Source: Roseomonas indoligenes
Lineage (GTDB): Bacteria; Pseudomonadota; Alphaproteobacteria; Acetobacterales; Acetobacteraceae
Reading direction: 5' to 3'
Length of the DNA stretch: 64,000 nucleotides
NCBI RefSeq assembly: GCF_017813365.1
Contig: NZ_JAGIZA010000003.1
Span: forward strand, 248,001 to 312,000
Made by a program: the position numbers and the translations under genes. The notes beneath the pieces were generated by a model. It worked only from the letters and a program-made list of their open reading frames with translations. It did no database searches and was not told the origin of the DNA. Positions 63,042-64,000 of the stretch are shown here, one piece after another. Position 1 is the stretch's first letter, and the number at the start of each line of letters is the position of its first letter.

Positions 63042-63563
63042 ATGCGTCAGTTGCTGCTGCTGCGTCACGCCAAGTCGGCCTGGGATGACCCCGCCCTCTC
63101 GGACCATGCCCGTCCCCTGAACGCCCGCGGCCGTCGCGCCGCGGCGGCCATGGCGGGCGCCATGCGCTCCCTCGGGCTTCGGCCGGAGCTGGTGCTCGTT
63201 TCCTCCTCCCGCCGAACACTGCAGACGCTGGAGGGGCTGGGGACGCTGGACGGCCCGCCCAGGGTGGAACCGACCGACGATCTCTACCTCGCCCCTTGGA
63301 CCCGGCTGCTGGACGCCCTGCGAGAGGTGCCGGAGGAGGTGCGGAGCGTGATGCTGATCGCGCACAACCCCGGCCTGCACGACCTGGCGCTGAACCTCGC
63401 CGCACCGGATTCGGGGACCCCCGGACAGGCGCTGGCTGAGGCCTATCCCACGGCTTCCCTTGCGGAATTCGCCGTGGCGGAGCCCTGGGCCGCACTCGGC
63501 CCGCTTGGCGCGAGGCTCGTCCGGTTCCTGCAACCGAAAGATCTGCCGGAGATGGCGGGGTAG
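63042..63563 (+). CDS. sixA: SixA-type phosphohistidine phosphatase
   Basis: 173-residue histidine-phosphatase-superfamily protein. Start ATG 63042 with AGGG upstream (GTG 63033 also in frame). The catalytic motif is MRQLLLLRHAKSAWDDPALS (His9, reading RHA rather than RHG, as in SixA), followed by VLVSSSRRTLQTLEGLGTLD and the second histidine in SVMLIAHNPGLHDLALNLA. SixA removes phosphate from phosphohistidine in phosphorelay or PTS proteins; no such partner is in view. Confidence 0.9.
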   Translation: MRQLLLLRHAKSAWDDPALSDHARPLNARGRRAAAAMAGAMRSLGLRPELVLVSSSRRTLQTLEGLGTLDGPPRVEPTDDLYLAPWTRLLDALREVPEEVRSVMLIAHNPGLHDLALNLAAPDSGTPGQALAEAYPTASLAEFAVAEPWAALGPLGARLVRFLQPKDLPEMAG

Positions 63564-63636
63564 CACCCCGCCAGCGATACCGGGCCGCACGGGGCGGCTT
63601 GTGCCGGGGCACCCGGCCTTGCTAGGCAGGCTTGCA

Positions 63637-64000
63637 GTGCTTCCTCGTCGCCGCATCTTCCGCCCTGCCCCCTCCCCCCGCGCCTGGCGCGGGCCGTTGC
63701 TGCTGCTCGGCCTCGCGGCCGGCACGGCGACCCTGATAGGGCTGGGCGGTCCCACCCAGCTCTTCGGCAACTCCCCGCGTGAGCAGGACTGGGCCGCCGG
63801 GCCCGCCGAAGTGCGGGTGGTGGATGGCGAGACCTTGCGCCTGGCCGATCGCATCGTGCGGCTGCGCGGGCTCGACGCCCCAGCCCGCGGCCAGGCCTGC
63901 CGCGATTCCGCCGGGCGGGAATTCGACTGCGGCGCCGGATCGGCCGAGGCCCTCTCCCGCCTGCTGGGCGGGCGCGGCGTGGCCTGCCGCGTTCGCGGGC
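63637..64000 (+). CDS. membrane-anchored SNase-like (thermonuclease) nuclease, 3' end cut by window edge
   Basis: Partial; 121 codons in view. Start GTG 63637, with GGCAGG 6 bases upstream, gives MLPRRRIFRPAPSPRAWRGP and a helix LLLLGLAAGTATLIGLG (about residues 21-37) as an uncleaved anchor or signal. The nuclease domain starts EVRVVDGETLRLADRIVRLR, then GLDAPARGQACRDSAGREFD and CGAGSAEALSRLLGG. This matches TNase-like domains, including the Asp of the VDG-D/E motif region and the first catalytic Arg/Asp segment. The C-terminal half with further catalytic residues lies outside. Confidence 0.82.
   Translation, partial: MLPRRRIFRPAPSPRAWRGPLLLLGLAAGTATLIGLGGPTQLFGNSPREQDWAAGPAEVRVVDGETLRLADRIVRLRGLDAPARGQACRDSAGREFDCGAGSAEALSRLLGGRGVACRVRG

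Overview
The window is GC-rich (about 70 %), gene-dense DNA with short intergenic gaps, frequent ATGA/GTGA stop-start overlaps and many GTG or TTG starts. Gene content points to an Alphaproteobacterium of the Acetobacteraceae, probably Roseomonas-like. The signs are two orphan tripartite-tricarboxylate (Bug/TctC) binding proteins, a SUF operon led by an Rrf2 regulator, a DUF1150-Hsp20 pair, a viral-type topoisomerase IB, two small drug/metabolite transporters and a PEP-CTERM protein. The taxonomic call is inference from gene content. I see no tRNA, rRNA, CRISPR array, intact insertion sequence, prophage or defence island. It reads as core chromosome with a few scars.

Layout. 1-3.3 kb: a purine/pyrimidine permease cut by the window edge, a Bug binding protein, rutC and rutD (pyrimidine catabolism). 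3.3-8.0 kb: an Mpo1-like membrane protein, an ABC exporter, an MFS_3 exporter and a Tat-exported FAH-fold protein. 8.1-15.6 kb: dps, parE, an FAD monooxygenase with a Bug protein behind a perfect 22-bp dyad, topoisomerase IB and an alpha/beta hydrolase. 15.9-21.7 kb: a DEAD-box helicase with long charged tails, glutaryl-CoA dehydrogenase, an RlmD/TrmA-like rRNA methyltransferase and a secreted MBL hydrolase. 21.9-25.5 kb: an enoyl-CoA hydratase followed by a fragment of a CaiB/BaiF CoA-transferase, then a divergent LysR regulator facing an NmrA-like reductase and an AtaL-like protein.

25.7-32.2 kb (minus strand): a complete, translationally coupled suf operon in the order sufR-B-C-D-S-U-T-A, with a 25-bp IscR type-1-like operator just upstream of sufR. 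32.4-40.3 kb: a Nudix hydrolase, a minus-strand operon (MaoC-like dehydratase, two EamA exporters, an MBL hydrolase and an apparently frameshifted small gene), a Na+/H+ antiporter and a GT39-like membrane protein. 40.5-43.0 kb: a methyltransferase, then a tightly coupled set of GT2 glycosyltransferase, SMR-type carrier and DUF3574 lipoprotein. 43.1-45.3 kb: small genes including DUF1150, hsp20 and a Sel1-repeat protein. 45.4-47.7 kb: def-fmt-truA, coupled.

47.7-48.5 kb: a PEP-CTERM protein with a near-consensus sigma-54 promoter. 48.6-53.2 kb: a succinate-semialdehyde-dehydrogenase-like enzyme and a TPP enzyme facing a 4-aminobutyrate aminotransferase. 53.2-58.3 kb: mobA, an aldo/keto reductase, mobB, a zinc-independent oxidoreductase and an M20 amidohydrolase. 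58.4-64 kb: a lipoprotein, an amidase, a DUF3429 membrane protein, a pirin, a DUF3833-like lipoprotein, sixA and the start of a membrane-anchored SNase-like nuclease.

The items most worth following are the sigma-54/PEP-CTERM pair, the suf operator and the unusual SufU, the perfect dyad before the FAD monooxygenase, the Tat-exported FAH-fold protein, and the two gene remnants. I did not find a clearly new multi-gene system.
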